Below are positions 17,891 through 29,328 of a DNA stretch of 64,000 nucleotides, piece by piece (the stretch's first letter is position 1; each line of letters begins with the position of its first letter). A program made the translations under genes and the position numbers. The DNA lies in NCBI RefSeq assembly GCF_020283565.1, contig NC_060063.1, positions 32,264,635 through 32,328,634 on the forward strand. Reading direction: 5' to 3'. Below the pieces are notes generated by a model. That model was not told where the DNA came from and searched no databases. It saw nothing but the letters and a program-made list of their open reading frames with translations. Source of the DNA: Trifolium pratense. Taxonomy: Eukaryota; Streptophyta; Magnoliopsida; Fabales; Fabaceae.

Positions 17891-18484
17891 ATTCTCCTTC
17901 CTATATATTTATTTTATTGTTATCTTTTCTATAGACTTATTAATGCACTCCTATTTTAGTAAAAAAAAAATTAAAATTAATGCACTGCTATCCTATAAGG
18001 ATGTAACGAGCTAATGCCTATTTGTGCGTAACAAAAGAAAATATTTAATACCTATCCAAAATTAGTCCAAAAAAAAAATTGAAGACTCAAGTTAACTACT
18101 TATATCAATTCATGCCTATCAATTAGGTAACTAATCCAACTTTTTTTTTGCATCAGACTAATCCACCTTAATTATTAATTTATAAATCACCTTTTCATGC
18201 GTAGTAACTCACTTGGTGCGAAAATGCTGGAAGCCTGAAAGTACATTGCAGTTTTCTCATTCTATAACTTTTTAGGCGTTAAATGAAATGGAAAATTTAG
18301 CCGCTGAATTGATTTTCATTCTAAGATAGAAAATCAAATGTTCCCGCTAATTATATGTGCTGCACTTTTTTCTTTGGAAACTGCTAATATAGGAAACCAT
18401 TTCAAACCTCTACTCATTTATAAACATTCTGTCATGAATCTGCAATCCTCCAAAATATGCTCTGCAATGCTCTGTCATGAATCT

Positions 18485-19103
18485 AAATATGCTCTGCAAT
18501 GCTCCAAAATAAATTGTATCTAATCTCTTTTTCTCTCATCTCCTAAGTTCTAACCCTAGCCGTCACCTTTTTTCTTCTTCTTAGTTTATCAAAGAGGGGT
18601 GATTTCAGGTCAAATCTTGACCTAAAATCACCCATCCAAATTATTTTTCCTTTCTCGTTATTAAATAAGTTTTCTCGTTATTAAATAAGTGTGATTTTTC
18701 ACATATTTGTTTGGTTTTGTGTTATTTGTTATCCCGTCCTTGTGCGGTGTATTCAGTTGTGCCGTCTCTGTGCGGTGTATTTTATTTTCCCGTCTTTGTG
18801 CGGTGTTCATTTGTTTCATGTTGAAGGATTAGATCCGATCAAGTACAAATCTATCCAATGTCGACTTTTGTGTCATCAACTCTGCAGATCTGGGGCATGG
18901 ACATTCCAGACACTTCAATATAGTCATATATGTAGGCTTATGTAATTTGCCGTTTTATGCTATTAACATGGATGCTGTGAGTTTGTTTGCAGATTCATCC
19001 TTTTTGTTTTTAGCAAATTTGAATTTGTATTACATCGATGTACTCTATCAGTTTGAATGAATGAATATCCTTTATTTTTAGTCAAAAAAAATATGCTCTG
19101 CAA
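18485..19103 (+). mobile_element. Poly-A retroposon, copy 2, with 15-bp target duplication
   Basis: The body is 18500-19088, flanked by aaatatgctctgcaa at 18485-18499 and 19089-19103 (the right copy overlaps the A tail). It aligns along its length with the minus strand of 6846-7339. It starts with a pyrimidine-rich tctcatctcctaagttct block and ends in aatgaatgaatatcc, tttttagtc and an A run. The cccgtctttgtgcggtgt module, single in copy 1, occurs three times here (about 18733-18810). An extra tgctctgcaa word upstream at about 18460 shows the site already had a local repeat, which slightly weakens the duplication call. Confidence 0.7.
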
Positions 19104-19429
19104 ACTCCACTTGCTTACACCATAAGAATTTCATAATGGAGCATCCAATTCATGAATCAAATTCAATTCATCCAAACTCTTCAGGTGCTAATATGGATTT
19201 ACTTCAAAGAGGTAGAATAATTTGACTTTTTTTAAGTTAAATTTTCGTTTTTTTTTTCAACCATGCTCTTGTGTCTATCTTAACTTCTTTTATAAATAAA
19301 AACAATGTACAAAAAAAAAAGAAGAGGTAAAATTGCAGGTAATATAATATATTAAAAGATGTCAATTTATTATTAAATTTCTATTATATTATAATGTATT
19401 AATATAATGTTTTGTGGTTGTATTCTTAG
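19104..19429 (+). other. CACTA interior before the transposase remnant
   Basis: A short open stretch from the ATG at 19138 (MEHPIHESNS...) ends at about 19224. It could be a fragment of a CACTA protein but I cannot recognise it. The rest is AT-rich and looks intronic. Confidence 0.3.
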
Positions 19430-19840
19430 AGAGATCCTAATACTGGAAAAGAGCTCAATTTTCAGGATGTATGGCAAATGACTCACATGGAGAACAATGG
19501 AGAATGGATAGATGGAACCAGAGAAGTTCATGTATGACTTAATTATTATATTTATTAATAGTTTCAATGAACTTTTATTTTCAGTTATAAATTATAATTT
19601 TGATTTACTTTCCTCTAATAATTGAAGGTCCAAGAAGCAACTTCAGAGATATTGCAATACATTAATGAAGATGTTGATAAAGACCAAATTATTAATGAGA
19701 CTTTCCAATCAATTGTGGGAAAGTGAACTGGGCATTGTCGCGGTCTTGGAGTTGGAATTAAACCAACAAGAGGAAAATCTTCAGCTTTAAATCAAGAGTT
19801 AGCCAGTGAACTTGAAAAGAGACATGTTTTTTTTAGAATG
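19430..19840 (+). pseudogene. CACTA transposase remnant (plant Transposase_24 / Ptta-En/Spm type)
   Basis: Two exon-like blocks are joined in frame by a GT-AG intron (19532-19627). Exon one (19430-19531) encodes 34 residues with DPNTGKELNFQDVWQMTH and WIDGTREVH. Exon two (19628-about 19836) continues with QEATSEI and ends in a GHCRGLGVGIKPTRGK motif. This layout (a tryptophan-centred block, an acidic helix, then a GRVRGLG-type motif) is that of the C-terminal part of plant CACTA-associated transposase proteins. A TGA at 19724-19726 replaces the residue before TGHCRGLG, where Arg is usual. No catalytic TNP2 domain is seen in the window. The protein is not functional. Confidence 0.65.
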
Positions 19841-20178
19841 AATCATTTTTACGGTGAGTATGAATTAAGTAGTAAAAAGACATAATAAATCAACATTTTT
19901 TTTACAAGTTTATTAGTTTAGTATTTTTAATCTTTCATTAATTGATCTTTGTGTTTTGATTTGAACATTTATATAGGCTGGACAATTTTCTAGTGCTAGG
20001 AACATTGCAGCATACCATGATCATAGAGTTGAAAGTACTAGTAACATATGTGCACAAATGTATTCTTACTTTTTTATTTTACTCTTAATTTGTATTAATA
20101 AGTGCATAAGTTGAGTTCTATAATTATGTTATTTAATAATTTAATTTTTTTGGCAGCCAACTTTTTTTTTTATATTTA

Positions 20179-20180
<2 letters not shown>

Positions 20181-20244
<64 letters not shown>
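20181..20244. repeat. (TA)n microsatellite left of F2
   Basis: About 32 TA units directly adjoin the left end of foldback F2. A matching AT tract of about 39 bases (21853-21891) adjoins its right end, so F2 appears to have inserted into a TA repeat. Confidence 0.9.
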
Positions 20245-20247
<3 letters not shown>

Positions 20248-21850
20248 GTTTTCTAACTTAGACCCTAGTTAGGTCTAAGTTAGCAAGGTGCACCTTTTCA
20301 ATTGGACCAAAATACCCATTCTTTTTAATTAATTAACCAAAATACCCATTAATAGACGTAGATCAAGTGTCGCGCGCGTACCGAAGGACCATGGTTACAG
20401 ACCGTTGAGTTCCATCAGACAGCCAATATCTGATCTCATCAAGACTGTCTGATCAATCCGACAGCCCAGATCATCCTGATCCATCAGATTCCAGCGCGTG
20501 CGCCACACTGGATTACACCCTGGAGAGAGAAAAATTTGCTTTTTAAAAGTAGGACACGTGTCACACAATGGTTGGCTGGACGTGATTTTTGTTCATTTAA
20601 TACTTTGAACTCAATTATTTCGTTGTAAATTAATTTTTTATTTTTTTTTTATACCAAAATTCATAATTTTTTTTTCTACAAATAGAGACTTGGTTCGTTT
20701 GATTTGGACACCGAAAAAAAAATGCAATTTTTCACTACCTTAATCTCATTTTTTGTCTACTAAATACGTTACTTGTGTGTTGTAATTTAACACGCACCAC
20801 TCAACCAACTCACTGAAACCATTATACCAGGAAAATAGTAGATAATATTCTGGAACTTTTGGTATATTTTATGAAATTTTTGGAGACCTGAAACTATTTT
20901 TAGTTAATTAAATGAGATAAAACGATAATTAAAAACTAATGTTTGCTTCTGAAACCATTTTACTGGTAGAATGGTTGCACATAGTTGTATTCTGAAACCA
21001 TTTTACTGGTAGAATGGTTTCAATGAGTAATTTATTAATTGTGTTTGCTTCTGAAACCATTTATCTGGTACAATGGTTTCAGAGAGTTGTAATCTGAAAC
21101 CATTTTGCTGGTAGAATGGTTTCAGTAAGTTGATTATTAGTTATTTGCTTCTGAAACCATTTAGCTTGTAGAATGGTTGCACATAGTTGTACTCTGAAAC
21201 TATTTTACTGGTAGAATGGTTTCAGTGAGTAATTTATTAATTGTGTTTGCTTCTGAAACCATTTATCTGGTACAATGGTTTCAGAGAGTTGTAATCTGAA
21301 ACCATTTTCCTGGTAGAATGGTTTCAGTGAGTTGATGTAAGGTAGTGAAAAATGAGATTAAGGTAGTGAAAAATTGGGTTTTTTTTTCTGTGTCCAAATC
21401 AAACGAACCAAGTCTCTATTTGTAGAGAAAAAAAAATTATGAATTTTGGTATAAAAAAAAAAAAAATTAATTTACAACGAAATAATTGAGTTCAAAGTAT
21501 TAAATGGAAAAAAATCACGCCCAGACAATCAGACAGCGACACGTGTCCTGCTTTTAAAAAGTAGATTCTTCTCTCTCAGGGTGTAATCCAGTGTGGTGCA
21601 CGCGCTGGAATCTGATGGATTCGGATGATCTGGGATGTCTGATTGATCAGATAGTCTTGATGAGATCAGATCTTGGCTGTCTGATGGAAATCAACGGCCT
21701 GTAACCATGGTCCTGCGGTACGCGCGCGACACTGGATCCGCGTCCATTGATGGTAATTTGGTTAATTAATTAAAAAGAATGGGTATTTTGGTCCAACTGA
21801 AAAGGTGCACTTTGCTAATTTAGACCCAACTGGGTCTAAGTTAGCAGCCC

Positions 21851-21852
<2 letters not shown>
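20245..21852. mobile_element. Foldback element F2 with 500-bp inverted arms
   Basis: The left arm (20245 to about 20755) starts ggggttttctaacttagac. The right arm (about 21345-21852) is its inverted copy, ending in aacttagacc-type sequence and gcagccccc. Arms share the words gtcgcgcgcgtacc, ccatggt and cacactggattacaccct over their full length with scattered changes. The centre (20800-21340) is a minisatellite of palindromic units built as TGAAACCATTTTACTGGTA and GAATGGTTTCA. There is no coding capacity. A target duplication cannot be read because both flanks are TA repeats. The arms also contain the catcagattcc...cacactgg words seen near 49730-49920. Confidence 0.8.
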
Positions 21853-21891
<39 letters not shown>

Positions 21892-21894
<3 letters not shown>

Positions 21895-22720
21895 CATTGA
21901 CATGCTAAACTTGTAAAATTTGATTGGCTAAAAATTGCATGGAAACCATGGAAGCTTCAACTACTTTACGAAGAGAGGGTCAAGATAAAATTAAGAGATT
22001 TAATTAATATATATTGTAATCTTATTTTATATTTTTCATCATTTTCTTGTGTTTCTGTTTTCTTTTTAAGTTTGGTAGAGAGATTCTTGTGTTTCTTTGA
22101 AGGGAAACAAATATAAGTCTTATGTAAACCAAATCTATGGTATTTATTTATGTTAATTAAATTCTATTTATATTGTGTTCATTTTTTGTTTTGTTACGAA
22201 TATAGTGATATGATTATATTAAAAATATATATTAATATAAAATTTAATATGATGTAAAATTTCATAATATATTATAGAAAATAATTTATATTTAAATGTC
22301 AAACGCCTACAACTTATAAATCAACTATATGGCTACAACTTTTATTATGGAGAAAAGTAAAAAAAAAAAAAAATATAATAACAAAGTTTAAAAATTATTG
22401 AAAAAAATATGTTTTCATTGCAAAAAAAAAATGTTATCGCAGCAACTTTAGTCGTTAAGATAAGTTAGATATAACAATATTTTTTGTTGGAAAATTTGAC
22501 TTATCCCAACAAAATTTTGAAAAATGGCAACAAATATTGTCGTTGGGAAAAACCTACAAATGGTAACAATATTAAATTTCGCCGCAAAACTTTTTGTAAC
22601 GGAACTTATCGCAACAACCAGCAGCGACTTTTTGGTTGTTGAGGTAAAGCTCTTTTGCAGCAACTTTTGACATTTCCCAACGACTTTTGTCGTTGCAAAA
22701 AAATGCGTTTTCTTGTAGTG
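21892..22720. other. CACTA right subterminal region
   Basis: AT-rich sequence. From about 22400 there are dense gttgc/gcaac words in both orientations up to the terminal repeat, for example gttgtt near 22630 and cgttgcaaaa at 22691. The frame at 22448-22729 is a by-product of these words. Confidence 0.55.
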
Positions 22721-22992
22721 TGTGACCATCAGTCTACCAACATAATAGCATCTATGCTTTAATGTTATCCCATTTCACTTTAAAACTCGCCTACGGATGC
22801 TTCAAGAATAGTGTTCTTATGTTTAATGGATTCTCACGATTAAGTCATACTTAACGTTCCACTTAATGAACTAACTATTCTAGGGACTTTATTACTTTAA
22901 CACATAAACATAATAAAGAAGAGCCTTTATGAATTATTCAATACAAGTATCATGCAATCATAAATAATTGGCCTCTAGGGCTTACACCAACA
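22721..22992 (-). repeat. Element A 3' LTR, second part
   Basis: It continues the LTR after the CACTA element and ends gcttacaccaaca, the complement of the LTR start TGTTGGTGTAAGC. The next bases, atctcccac (22993-23001), are the complement of the purine tract GTGGGAGAT. Confidence 0.88.
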
Positions 22993-23006
22993 ATCTCCCA
23001 CTAGCA

Positions 23007-26000
23007 CTAGAGCCAATCAGGCATACTCCTAATACCTATGCTCCTAGTATGGCCCTCATGCTTCGGCTGAGCAAGAGGTTTTGTAAGTGGGTCAGCAGCA
23101 TTGTCGAGTGTTGGTACTCTGCATATCTTCACATCTCCTCTATCAATTATTTCTCGAATAAGGTGATAGCGCCTGAGTATATGTTTGGACTTTTGGTGAG
23201 GTGCGATTGCGCCATTGTTATCACAAAATAGATCAATGGGATCCACAATGCTAGGGAATATGCCAAGTTCAGTAACGAACTTCTTTATCCAAACAGCTTC
23301 CTTTGCTGCATTTGATGCGGCAATGTACTCAGCTTCCGTTGTAGAATCAGCAATTGTATCTTGCTTTGAACTCTTCCAGCTCACAGCGCCACCATTTATG
23401 CAAAACACAAAGCCAGACTACGATCTAAAATCATCCCTATTTGTCTGGAAACTAGCATCAGTGTAACCAATTACATTTAGCTCTTCTTGACCTCCATATA
23501 TTAGGAATGAGTCCTTAGTCCTTCTTAGGTACTTAAGGATATTCTTGACAGCTACCCAATGAGCCTCACCTGGATCAGACTGATATCGACTCGTTGCGCT
23601 TAAGGCATATGAAACATCTGGACGAATACATATCATGGCATACATGATAGATCCTATAGCTGATGCATAAGGAATCTTACTCATGCGATCCCTTTCTTCC
23701 TTAGATGAAGGGGATTGTGTTTTTGAAAGACACAAGCCATGCTGCATAGGAATGAATCCTTTCTTGGAATCATGCATATTAAAGCGTCTCAACACTTTGT
23801 CCATGTATATACTCTGACTTATGCCAAGCATTTTCTGAGATCTATCTCTATAGATTCTTATTCCTAATATATAGGCTGCTTCACCCAGATCTTTCATAGA
23901 AAAGCAATTCCCTAACCAAGTTTTAACTTGTTGCAATGTAGGGATGTCGTTTCCTATAAGTAATATGTCATCTACATACAATACTAGGAATACGACTATG
24001 CTCCCACTAACCTTCTTGTAAACACAAGGTTCATCTTCATTCTTGATGAATCCAAACTGTTTCGCAGTTTCATCAAAACGAAGATTCCAACTTCTGGAAG
24101 CTTGCTTCAATCCGTAGATTGATCGCTGTAATTTGCATATCTTTTTGGCTTCACCTGGAATGCAAAAACCTTCAGGTTGTGTCATGTACACATCCTCAAG
24201 GAGACTCCCATTAAGGAAGGCAGTTTTTACATTCATCTGCCAAATTTCATAATCATAGTATGCGGCGATGGCAAGTAAGATCCGAATGGATTTAATCATC
24301 GCAACTGGTGAAAAGGTTTCATCATAGTCTATGCCATGAATTTGTTTGAAACCTTTAGCAACCAATCGCGCTTTATAGGTCTGTACCTTTCCATCCATGT
24401 CCGTCATCTTCTTGAAGACCCATTTGCATCCTATGGGCTTGACCCCATCAGGAGCTTCCACCAAGTTCCAAACTTGGTTTGTGTATATGAAATCCATTTC
24501 AGATTTCATGGCTTCAAGCCACTTCTCAGATTCAGGGCCAGTAATGGCCTCTTGGTAAGTCACAGGCTCATCTTGATCCATGAGTAATACATCCCTTGTT
24601 CCGATATGAGATATCCATATCTTTTAGGTTCTTGACATATCCTGTTGGACCTACGTGGTTCTTGTGTTACATGAGCAGATTCTCTGTCACAACATCTTGT
24701 GCATCCTGCTCTTGTTCCTCCATTGGTGTGTCATTACTTTGTGGATCGTGAATTTCTTCAAGATCTACGTTCCTCCCACTGATTCCTTTGGAAACAAAGT
24801 CCTTTTCTAGGAATACTCCTGTTCGAGCGACAAACACTTTGCCCTCAGAAGGATTGTAGAAGTGATATCCTTTCATCTCTTTTGGATATCCCACAAAGAA
24901 GCACTTGTCAGATTTAGGTTCAAGTTTAGTAGAAATTTGACATTTTACATAAACTTCGCAACCCCAAATCTTTAAGTAAGACATATGTGGTTTCTTGCCA
25001 CTCCATATCTCATATGGTGTCTTTTCAACCGTTTTAGAAGGAACACGGTTAAGTATATAAGCTGCTGTTAATAGAGCATGTCCCCAAAAGGAGTTTGGAA
25101 GATCAGCGTGACTCATCATTGACCGTACCATGTCCAAAAGGGTTCAGTTTCTTCTCTCAGATACACCATTCCATTGTGGTGTTCCAGGAGGAGTGAGTTG
25201 GGATAGGATCCCACACTCTTTTAGATGGTCATGAAACTCTAGGCTTAAATACTCACCTCCTCGATTTGATCGAAGGGTTTTGATTTTCTTTCCTAGTTGG
25301 TTTTGTACTTCATTTTTAAATTCTTTGAACTTTTCAAAGGATTCGGATTTATGCTTCATTAGATACACATATCCATATCTACTGTAGTCATCAGTAAATG
25401 TGATGAAGTATTGAAAACCTCCTCTAGCATGTGTGTTCAATGGTCCACATACATCAGTATGTATGAGAGCCAAAAGATCACTTGCCCTTTCACCTTTACC
25501 AGTGAATGGGGTCTTTGTCATTTTTCCGAATAAGCAAGATCTGCATGTTTCAAAAGATTCATAATCAAATGAATCCAAGAGCCCATCTTTATGGAGCTTG
25601 AAAATGCGTTTCTCATTTATATGGCCTAAACAACAGTGCCAAAGGTATGTAGGATTTAACTCATTAGGTTTAATCCTTTTTGTATCAATGTTATAAATTG
25701 GCATTTCAAGATCAAGAATATATAATCCATTACTCATTTGTGCTGTGGCATAAAAGATATCATTTAAATAAATGGAGCAACAATTGTTCTTTATTATAAA
25801 TGAAAAGCCAAGTTTATCCAAACAAGAAACAGAAATAATATTCCTGCTAATGGCAGGTACATAAAAACAGTTCTCTAACTGTATTATTAAACCAGAAGGT
25901 AAAGTCAAATTAAAAACTCCTACAACTAATGTGGCAACTCTTGCTCCATTTCCCACTCGTAGGTCGACTTCTCCTTTAGCCAAATCTCTACTCCTTTGCA

Positions 26001-26958
26001 GCCCCTGCACATTAGTACAAATGTGAAAACCACATCCGGTATCTAATACCCATGTAGAAGAAGTAGATAAATTAATTTCAATAACAAAGATACCTGCTGA
26101 GTTGGAACTCTCTATTCCATTCTTCTTGCCCTCCAGGTATTTTGGGCAGTTCCTCTTCCAATGTCCACTCTTGTTACAGTGGAAGCACTTACCCTCCTTT
26201 GCAATGCCACCAGTAGGCTTCAAAGCTTTAGGGTTAGGTTTAGGTTTGACAACTTCCTTGCCCTTCCCTTTTCCGCCCTTTCCTTTGTTGCCCTTGTGAT
26301 TCCCATTGCCGATCATTAGAACTTGATTCGACTTCCCTTTTGATCTCATGTTATGTTCAGCTTGTCTCAACATGTTTAATAGTTGTGGTAGAGTTTTCTC
26401 CATGTCTGACATGGTGAAGTTCAGCACAAACTGATTAAAGCTCTCAGGCAACGATTGCAGGATGAGATCAGTTGCAAGCTCATCACCGAGCGAAAATCCC
26501 AATTTTGCCAAGTTCCCCACGTAGCCAACCATCTTGAGAACATGTGGACTTACAGGAGATCCTTCAGCTAGCTTAGCTTGAAAAAGGGCTTTGGAAACCT
26601 CAAACCTCTCAATTCTGGCTTGCTCTTGGTAAAGCGTTTTCAAGTGTTCGATCATATCGAACGCATTCATTTCCTCATGTTGCTTCTGAAGCTCTGAGGT
26701 CATGGTAGCCAACATGAGACATTTTGCATCCAAGGCATCATCAACACGCTTCTGATAAGCGTCCCTTTGAGCCTTAGGAGCATTGGCAACAGGTTCCTCC
26801 TCAGGGTCAGGCTGAGGTTCCTCTATAGCATACAGCTTTTTCTCGTGCATGAGGACTATCCTCAAGTTACGATGCCAATCGAGAAAATTTGTCCCAGACA
26901 ATTTCTCTTTGTCAAGAATGCTTCGCATAATACTGTTTGATGTGTTGTTGTTTGTCAT
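23007..26958 (-). pseudogene. Element A gag-pol polyprotein (copia), four lesions
   Basis: The ORF starts at 26958. In the first 604 codons there are a UBN2-type gag (about 10-205), a CCHC knuckle CFHCNKSGHWKRNC (about 258), an aspartic protease DTG (306), a GAG-pre-integrase block (LWHCCLGH, about 440) and an integrase core with Asp502 and Glu600. The second catalytic position reads LRSNRGG (Asn near 564) where Asp is usual. A TGA at 25144-25146 replaces the Arg after SERRN. Integrase C-terminus follows (25137-24667). Then come two frame changes at about 24670 and 24600, then reverse transcriptase with YVDD (24581-23418), a TAG at 23418 in place of Gln, and RNase H with TEAEYIA to 23007. Without these lesions it would be a full copia polyprotein in gag-PR-IN-RT-RH order. 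It is recently dead. Confidence 0.9.
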
Positions 26959-28421
26959 GATGATCTACATTATAAGAAAGTGAAGATATAAGTATTAAAT
27001 AATTTTAAGTCATATTTAATTAGGCCTTTAATTAAACACGCGCCTCCCACTATTTTACTCAAAACAAATGACCCTCGACATTTGATTCGGAAAATCCCGT
27101 TGAAAGATTTTCTAGTGGGAATGAGATCCATATTTTACTATGTTCTAAGTCAGCGTTGGACTGATTACACAAAACATAGTTATTTTAGGTAGGAAACTCC
27201 TTTCCAATTGTATCTCATACAACTCTCATATCCTTTCCGTTGGGTGAATAACACTTATTCTAACCCATCATATGGATTAACCCAACACTTGCTTCTAAAA
27301 TCATATAATCATATTATATTTCTTTTAGTTAAGTTAGACCCAATGAATAACAATCGGGTAAACTGGTTACCTCACCGCAACTTATCAATATAGACAATGC
27401 ACTTTACGTTGGCAAAACCTACATTGATCGATATTGATCTTGAAGGGTGCTATTCTTTGGAAAGCATAAAACTTAATATAGATTCTTTTGAGGGTTTTTA
27501 TTTAATTAGATCTCACCTCACCACGGCTTACATATAATAACGTCACTCCAATCATAACATGCATCAACATACATAATATAATAAAATGACATGGTTATGG
27601 CCCCTAGCGAAATTTTGTTCCCTCAAGCCAATGAGAGAACCTATGCTATTCCTAAGAATGATCTATGCTTCTCCAAGTTAGATCTCCATGGCTGTCCTTC
27701 CTGTCCTGTTTACTAATCTTATATTACATTACTATAAGAATACTCGCGTTACATGCGAGGGAGTATGAGATGAGAAGAGAATTACATCAAGAGATATAAG
27801 GGAGGCACGACACGCATGCCGTATTTAAAATCCCAAACAAAACAAAATAAAAGGACTAAGGCCATAACCATTCATCATGCAATTCAATAACAATAAACAC
27901 ATAGTTATTATCATTAAATTAGCCCAATTAATAAAATACCATGATTGATCACTTTAATGAGCACAACACTTGTACTCTGTTTTAGGATACAAACCCTAAT
28001 TGCATCAACGTTTGACGCTCGGATATGAACCCTAGCCGTTTCTGTTTTCATAACAATATAACACTTACATTATTATGAACCCTAATACAACGGTCATACA
28101 TCAAAACGTTTCAGGACTGCTAGTTCTAGATGAACGATCGGATATATGATGCTTCACCATAAACGGTTCCGAAGTTCACGCTCAGAATCATCCAAATTAT
28201 ACGCCAATCACTTAAACATTCGAATGAATGACACGATCAGTGTATCACATACACCGACGCGTCGTATCAGAATTATATATCACATATATATTTTAAAACC
28301 GATCAATCAAATTTTATTAATCCTTGTTATTATTATTATTAATACCGATTCAAAACCATATTAATAAAACAGTAATAAGCAACAAACCGATTCATGGTTT
28401 CACAAGTGACTCTGATACCAC
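26959..28421 (-). other. Element A untranslated leader and primer-binding site
   Basis: The leader has no long frame. Its part next to gag (27020-27480) is homologous to the left part of D (9970-10320) and to B at 34380-34800. Repeated acgacacgcatgccgtattt-like words occur here and in B (35160-35230). The primer-binding site is the complement of 28409-28420, TGGTATCAGAGT, which fits the 3' end of initiator Met tRNA with one change, one base inside the LTR end. Confidence 0.75.
28409..28420 (-). other. Primer-binding site of A (initiator Met tRNA)
   Basis: On the minus strand this reads TGGTATCAGAGT, one base after the LTR end ttccttca. The copia consensus is TGGTATCAGAGC, so one base differs. 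Confidence 0.85.
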
Positions 28422-29328
28422 TGAAGGAAAATCGTATTTAAAACAGAGTGTAAAACGCAGCGGAAATTAAAATTTTCCTTCGATGGATCCTTGCGAATGG
28501 ACATGATCAGGGTTTCGGTTATTACCTTTGAAGAACAATTCCTCGATTCTGAATTGATCACAAGCACCGCACGATCGCAGCACCTCTAGCTGGTCCACAC
28601 GAACAGTTTTCGTTCACCTCTTAGTGCTAGCTGCAAGACGACGGTAGAGGGAGATTAGGGTTTTAGAGAATTTTAGGGTTTCTCTAAAATTAGGATTATG
28701 TGTGTAACACCAGACTGAATTGCATAAGGCTCTATTTATAGAGCTTCTTATGTTGTCTTCAGGCCAATGCGGTTATTGGACTTCGCAAGTCCAATAACCT
28801 ACTGTTACTAATCGCACCCCACTAATAAGTCATACTTATTTCTCCCGTCATTAACAATCCTTATGTGTGTGACCCTGTAGGTTCCTATGACGTTGGCAAT
28901 AATATTAATCTCAATATTATAAACAGTGAGCGGCATCTAGCAACACATCACTGCTACCCAAGTCACAAGAATGTCACGTGATCTAACAAACCTTTCCGTG
29001 ATAAATATCTTGTGTATAATTACCCTTTTACCCTTATGTCTATATTGAACACAAGGCATAGTATGTCACCCTTGCTAAGTTCAATATTGGGCCTATAGAC
29101 ATATCTCCTATTATGTAGGAGGGGCAAATTTCATCTAGGTCACTCATGTCCCTCAGCATGATTCGTGGAATACCTATCAACCAACTTTATAGTCATCCTG
29201 TTACGAATAACGTTTGAATGACAACAAGGTAATACACTCCTACATCTAGGGTACATAGTGATTTCAGGTCGAAGGGTGGAATACACCACTTATCACTATG
29301 AGAATATCTTATGACATTTCATAACACA
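28422..29328 (-). repeat. Element A 5' LTR, first part
   Basis: It aligns with 13871-14770. A TATA-like ctctataaatagag is on the minus strand at 28730-28743, followed by the ttaggg-rich leader, so this is the promoter that drove A. The LTR is interrupted after acaca (29324-29328) by element B and resumes at 45640. Confidence 0.88.
28730..28743 (-). promoter_or_regulatory. TATA box of the element A 5' LTR
   Basis: The minus strand reads ctctataaatagagcc. The same word is conserved in the B LTR (44554-44566), in the inverted part of the D LTR (46675-46687) and in the other A LTR (about 14185). Confidence 0.7.

Larger units (their letters stand above)
14874..22720 (+). mobile_element. CACTA (En/Spm) DNA transposon inside the A 3' LTR
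   Basis: The left end is cactacaagaattgatag and the right end is gttttcttgtagtg, so the terminal inverted repeat is CACTACAAGAA. Subterminal regions are rich in short gttgc/gcaac words in both orientations (14890-14990 and 22400-22710), as in other CACTA elements. The flanks are cgt (14871-14873) and tgt (22721-22723), an imperfect 3-bp duplication. Compared with the other LTR (near 45739), gagatgt is missing at the junction. A transposase remnant is at 19430-19840. The element also holds foldbacks F1 and F2 and a poly-A retroposon. Length is 7847 bp. Confidence 0.88.

Noticed and set aside
22448..22729. 93-codon minus-strand frame at the CACTA right end
   Set aside because: It arises from the gttgc/gcaac subterminal words and runs across the element boundary.
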